64,000 bases of DNA from Streptomyces cyaneochromogenes. Its GTDB lineage: Bacteria; Actinomycetota; Actinomycetes; Streptomycetales; Streptomycetaceae. This document shows, piece after piece, positions 60,986-64,000 of this stretch. Under the pieces are notes generated by a model that had not been told where the DNA came from, did not search any database, and was given only the letters and a program-made list of their open reading frames with translations. The stretch is taken from assembly GCF_003963535.1 (NCBI RefSeq), contig NZ_CP034539.1, positions 7,130,001-7,194,000 on the forward strand, read 5' to 3'. Made by a program: the position numbers and the translations under genes. Within the stretch, counting starts at the first letter, position 1. Each line of letters opens with the position of its first letter.

Positions 60986-61465
60986 GTGCGCCGCGCCGTC
61001 TGTCCCGGGTCGTTCGACCCGATCACCAACGGACATCTCGACATCATTTCCCGCGCCTCCAGGCTGTACGACGAGGTCTATGTCGCCGTCATGATCAACA
61101 AGGCCAAGAAGGGCCTGTTCGAGGTCGACGAGCGGCTCGACCTGATCCGCGAGGTCACCGCCGAGTACGGAAACGTGCGGGTCGAGGCCTTCCACGGCCT
61201 CCTCGTGGACTTCTGCAAGCAGCGCGACATCCCGGCCATCGTCAAGGGTCTGCGTGCGGTCAGCGACTTCGACTACGAGCTGCAGATGGCCCAGATGAAC
61301 AACGGTCTGTCGGGCGTGGAGACGCTCTTCGTGCCGACCAACCCCACCTACAGCTTCCTGTCCTCGTCCCTGGTCAAGGAAGTGGCGACCTGGGGCGGCG
61401 ACGTCTCCCACCTCGTGCCGCCGGTCGTCCTCGAGGCCCTGAACAAGCGCCTGCGCAAGGACTGA
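60986..61465 (+). CDS. coaD: Phosphopantetheine adenylyltransferase
   Basis: A 159-residue enzyme catalysing the penultimate step of coenzyme A synthesis. It begins VRRAVCPGSFDPITNGHLDI, with the T/HxGH nucleotidyl-transfer motif; SDFDYELQMAQMN and the ISSS-type YSFLSSSLVKEVATWGGDV motif follow. GTG 60986 gives the canonical length and has GAGGG upstream. ATG 60956 would add ten residues and overlap rsmD by four bases; it is less likely. Confidence 0.94.
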   Translation: MRRAVCPGSFDPITNGHLDIISRASRLYDEVYVAVMINKAKKGLFEVDERLDLIREVTAEYGNVRVEAFHGLLVDFCKQRDIPAIVKGLRAVSDFDYELQMAQMNNGLSGVETLFVPTNPTYSFLSSSLVKEVATWGGDVSHLVPPVVLEALNKRLRKD

Positions 61466-61522
61466 TGGGACTACAGTCGTCCCGTCCGTCTCCAACACAG
61501 CTGTAGAGAGTGGCGAGCACAG

Positions 61523-62602
61523 GTGGACGTGCAGAAGAAGCTCGACGAGATCGTCGCCTCGGTCTCCGGCGCCCGGTCGATGCCCATGTCGGCCTCGTGC
61601 GTGGTCAACCGCGCCGAGCTGCTCGCGATGCTCGAACAGGTCCGTGAGGCCCTGCCCGGCTCCCTCGCCCAGGCCCAGGAGCTGATCGGCGACCGCGAGC
61701 AGATGGTCGAGCAGGCCCGCCAGGAGGCCGAGCGGATCATCCAGGGCGCACACGCCGAGCGCGGCTCCCTGATCTCCGACACCGAGGTCGCCCGCCGCTC
61801 CCAGGCCGAGGCGGAACGCATCCTCACCGAGGCCCGCCAGGAGGCCGAGGAGATCCGCGCCGAGGCCGACGACTACGTCGACTCCAAGCTCGCCAACTTC
61901 GAGGTCGTCCTCACCAAGACCCTCGGCTCCGTCGGCCGCGGCCGCGAGAAGCTCCTCGGTACCGGCCCCGGCACCGACGAGCAGGGCTACGAGGACGAGG
62001 ACGCCCCCGAGCGCAGCCACGACCCGGAGACCCTGCGCCGCAGCGCCGACGAATACGTCGACGTCAAGCTCGGCGCCTTCGAGGCGGTCCTGGCCAAGAC
62101 CCTGGAGGCCGTCGGCCGCGGCCGTCAGAAGCTGCACGGCCGGATCGCCACCGACGACCTCGGCGCCCTCGCCGACGACAACGGCACCGTCCAGCACTCC
62201 AGCGACGCCGACTACCTCGCCGACCTCGCCGCCCTCGCGGAGCGGGACGCCTCGACGGCCCCGGCCGAGCAGCCGGCCGTACCGCCGCAGCCGCAGTACG
62301 ACCCGCAGACCGCGCAGCCGGCGTACGGCTACCAGCAGCAGGGCGCGGATCCGTACGGCGGCTACCAGCAGGGTTACGGCGGACAGCAGGACCCGTACGG
62401 CTACCAGCAGGCCGACCCCTACGCCTACCAGGGCTACGCGCCTCAGCAGGCCGCCTACGACCCGAACCAGACCCAGCACCAGGCTCCGCAGCAGGCCGCG
62501 CAGGGCAACCAGGGCTACGCCCTCGACGAGACCAGTCTCTTCGACACCAGCATGATCAGCGCGGAGCAGCTGCGGGCCTACGAGCAGGGGCGCGGTCAGT
62601 AG
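61523..62602 (+). CDS. DivIVA/SepIVA-like coiled-coil protein
   Basis: A 359-residue protein. The N-terminal 35 residues (MDVQKKLDEIVASVSGARSM, start GTG) match the SepIVA-type division protein. A coiled coil spans about 45-145 (IGDREQMVEQARQEAERIIQ, AEAERILTEARQEAEEIRAE). Two homologous segments, DDYVDSKLANFEVVLTKTLG and DEYVDVKLGAFEAVLAKTLE, are an internal duplication. The tail (250-345) is Gln/Tyr/Pro-rich (GYQQADPYAYQGYAPQQ). In mycobacteria SepIVA sits at the same coaD/DUF177 neighbourhood and acts in septation; a role in polar growth or sporulation septation here is inference. Confidence 0.85.
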   Translation: MDVQKKLDEIVASVSGARSMPMSASCVVNRAELLAMLEQVREALPGSLAQAQELIGDREQMVEQARQEAERIIQGAHAERGSLISDTEVARRSQAEAERILTEARQEAEEIRAEADDYVDSKLANFEVVLTKTLGSVGRGREKLLGTGPGTDEQGYEDEDAPERSHDPETLRRSADEYVDVKLGAFEAVLAKTLEAVGRGRQKLHGRIATDDLGALADDNGTVQHSSDADYLADLAALAERDASTAPAEQPAVPPQPQYDPQTAQPAYGYQQQGADPYGGYQQGYGGQQDPYGYQQADPYAYQGYAPQQAAYDPNQTQHQAPQQAAQGNQGYALDETSLFDTSMISAEQLRAYEQGRGQ

Positions 62603-62738
62603 GCCACCCGGATTGGGCCGGGAGCGAAAGGTCCAGTATCCTGGCTCTTCGGTCGCGCGTACGTCCGCGATCAACGCTGCCCGGGAGCACCGAAGGGCAG
62701 TGACCCTCTGAGCTCAGCAGATCGAAAGCAGGAATGGC

Positions 62739-63380
62739 GTGACAGCCCGCCTCGACCACCGCAACCCTCTCGTGTTCGACACACACGAGCTGGGGCGGCG
62801 TCCTGGTGCGCTGCAGCGTCTGACCCGCTCGATCGACGCTCCCAAGGACTTCGGTATCCAGGGAGTCGTCGGAGTGCCGGAAGGCGCCCCGGTAGAGCTC
62901 GAACTCCGGCTCGAGTCGGTCATGGAAGGTGTGCTTGTCACAGGCACCGCCCGTGCACAGGCCGAGGGGGAGTGCGTAAGGTGTCTGGAGCCGCTTCAGC
63001 TCGACGTCGAAGCGGACTTCCAGGAGATGTTCTCGTACCCTGACGCCGACGACCGGGGCCGTGTGCACCACGCGGAACCCGGCGACGACGCCGAGGACGA
63101 CGAGGACAGGCTCTTTCTCGAGGACGGCCTGTTCGACCTCGAACCCGTGCTGCGCGATGCGGTGGTGCTCGCACTGCCGATGCAGCCGGTGTGCCAGGAA
63201 GACTGCCCGGGACTGTGCGCCGAGTGCGGCGCGCGCCTCGCGGACGACCCGGACCACCACCATGACGCCGTCGACATCCGTTGGGCGGCACTGCAGGGAC
63301 TCGCCGGTTCACTCGAAGACGGCGAGAAGGACGAGATGAGCGGCGCCGAACCGGGCGTCGACGAGAAGCAGGAGAAGTAG
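62739..63380 (+). CDS. DUF177/YceD-family protein
   Basis: A 213-residue protein of the YceD family, consistently found just before rpmF. It has the conserved IPEGAPVELELRLESVMEGV-like strand (here GVPEGAPVELELRLESVMEG), the CVRCLEPLQLDVEADFQEMF motif, and a second Cys cluster CQEDCPGLCAECGARL, giving a potential zinc site. Function is thought to involve 23S rRNA or ribosome assembly. GTG 62739. Two bases separate it from rpmF. Confidence 0.9.
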   Translation: MTARLDHRNPLVFDTHELGRRPGALQRLTRSIDAPKDFGIQGVVGVPEGAPVELELRLESVMEGVLVTGTARAQAEGECVRCLEPLQLDVEADFQEMFSYPDADDRGRVHHAEPGDDAEDDEDRLFLEDGLFDLEPVLRDAVVLALPMQPVCQEDCPGLCAECGARLADDPDHHHDAVDIRWAALQGLAGSLEDGEKDEMSGAEPGVDEKQEK

Positions 63381-63382
63381 CC

Positions 63383-63556
63383 GTGGCTGTTCCGAAGCGG
63401 AAGATGTCGCGCAGCAACACGCGCCACCGCCGGTCGCAGTGGAAGGCTGCGGTCCCCACCCTGGTTGCGTGCGAGCGCTGCCACGAGCCCAAGCAGCAGC
63501 ACATCGCGTGCCCGTCTTGCGGCACCTACAACAAGCGCCAGGTCCTCGAGGTCTGA
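63383..63556 (+). CDS. rpmF: 50S ribosomal protein L32
   Basis: A 57-residue L32 starting MAVPKRKMSRSNTRHRRSQW. Its zinc ribbon is CERCHEPKQQHIACPSCG (Cys about 30, 33, 43, 46), the C+ form. The GTG start at 63383 lies two bases after the YceD stop. rnc follows after 19 bases. Confidence 0.95.
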   Translation: MAVPKRKMSRSNTRHRRSQWKAAVPTLVACERCHEPKQQHIACPSCGTYNKRQVLEV

Positions 63557-63575
63557 GCGGCTGGTGAGAGGCACT

Positions 63576-64000
63576 GTGTCCACGCCTAAGAAGAACGCAG
63601 CGGACAACCAGGCCTCGTCCCACACGCTGTTGGAAGGGCGGCTCGGGTACAAGCTCGAGTCCGCCCTTCTGGTGCGTGCGCTGACCCACCGTTCCTACGC
63701 GTACGAGAACGGCGGTCTGCCGACCAACGAGCGACTGGAGTTCCTCGGGGACTCCGTCCTCGGCCTCGTGGTCACGGACACGCTGTACCGCACCCACCCC
63801 GACCTGCCCGAAGGCCAGCTGGCCAAGCTGCGGGCCGCGGTGGTCAACTCGCGTGCGCTGGCGGAGGTCGGTCGTGGCCTCGAACTCGGCTCCTTCATCC
63901 GGCTCGGCCGCGGTGAAGAGGGCACGGGCGGCCGGGACAAGGCGTCCATCCTCGCCGACACCCTGGAAGCGGTGATCGGCGCGGTCTATCTCGACCAGGG
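63576..64000 (+). CDS. rnc: Ribonuclease III (5' part; runs off the window)
   Basis: The first 141 codons of RNase III are present. The catalytic domain signature NERLEFLGDSVLGLVVTDTL (Glu/Asp metal ligands) and the second cluster ADTLEAVIGAVYLDQ are intact. HTLLEGRLGYKLESALLVRA is the N-terminal helix. GTG 63576 is preceded by GAGAGG; a GTG at 63564 is possible. In Streptomyces RNase III (AbsB) processes rRNA and globally affects antibiotic genes. The dsRBD lies beyond the edge. Confidence 0.94.
   Translation, partial: MSTPKKNAADNQASSHTLLEGRLGYKLESALLVRALTHRSYAYENGGLPTNERLEFLGDSVLGLVVTDTLYRTHPDLPEGQLAKLRAAVVNSRALAEVGRGLELGSFIRLGRGEEGTGGRDKASILADTLEAVIGAVYLDQ

Overview
The window is chromosomal DNA of a Streptomyces-type actinomycete. 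Base composition is very GC-rich with G/C at third codon positions, GTG starts are common, and there are two tandem conservons (cvnABCD), an AccB/AccE carboxylase pair, a bldA-type TTA codon in an exported glucosidase, an HU protein with a lysine-rich H1-like tail (HupS) and NdgR beside leuCD. From memory, the gene order from accB to rnc matches the S. coelicolor SCO5535-SCO5572 neighbourhood; this was not checked by a search.

Left third (1-20.7 kb) is mixed. After the 3' end of an unknown gene comes cimA, preceded by a short Ile-codon leader peptide and a terminator-like hairpin (probable attenuation). Then follow a glyoxalase-fold protein, an acetyltransferase, a secreted GH3 beta-glucosidase with its own palindromic operator, a membrane protein, a CynX-like MFS exporter and a Tat-exported unknown. 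A mobile hotspot follows: a 182-bp MITE and an intact IS701-type element sit back to back, each bounded by CTAG. Next come two tandem isochorismatase-like hydrolases divergent from a GlxA/AraC regulator, a secreted trypsin with an AdpA-box match, a decayed small gene, YdeI-like, amidase and YceI genes, and a PL8 lyase.

Middle (20.8-44.8 kb) is conserved core: accB-accE, two complete conservons on the minus strand, an FAH-family hydrolase overlapping gltX, a HAD phosphatase, a five-gene tRNA array (Gln-Glu-Glu-Gln-Glu), a MerR/DUF4188 divergent pair with a clear operator, ndgR divergent from leuCD, hupS, and cofC (cofactor F420).

Right third (44.9-64 kb) holds housekeeping genes: plsC-gpsA-ddlA (phospholipid and cell-wall precursors), thiL-thiD (thiamine), rpmB, a DAK2/FakA-like kinase, recG, rsmD-coaD, a DivIVA/SepIVA-like coiled-coil protein, and DUF177-rpmF-rnc (rnc runs off the end). 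Inserted between the DAK2 gene and recG is a translationally coupled pair on the other strand: an Hsp90-family ATPase and a 998-residue TPR protein. This pair is the best candidate here for an undescribed system. Strong hairpin terminators separate most convergent units.
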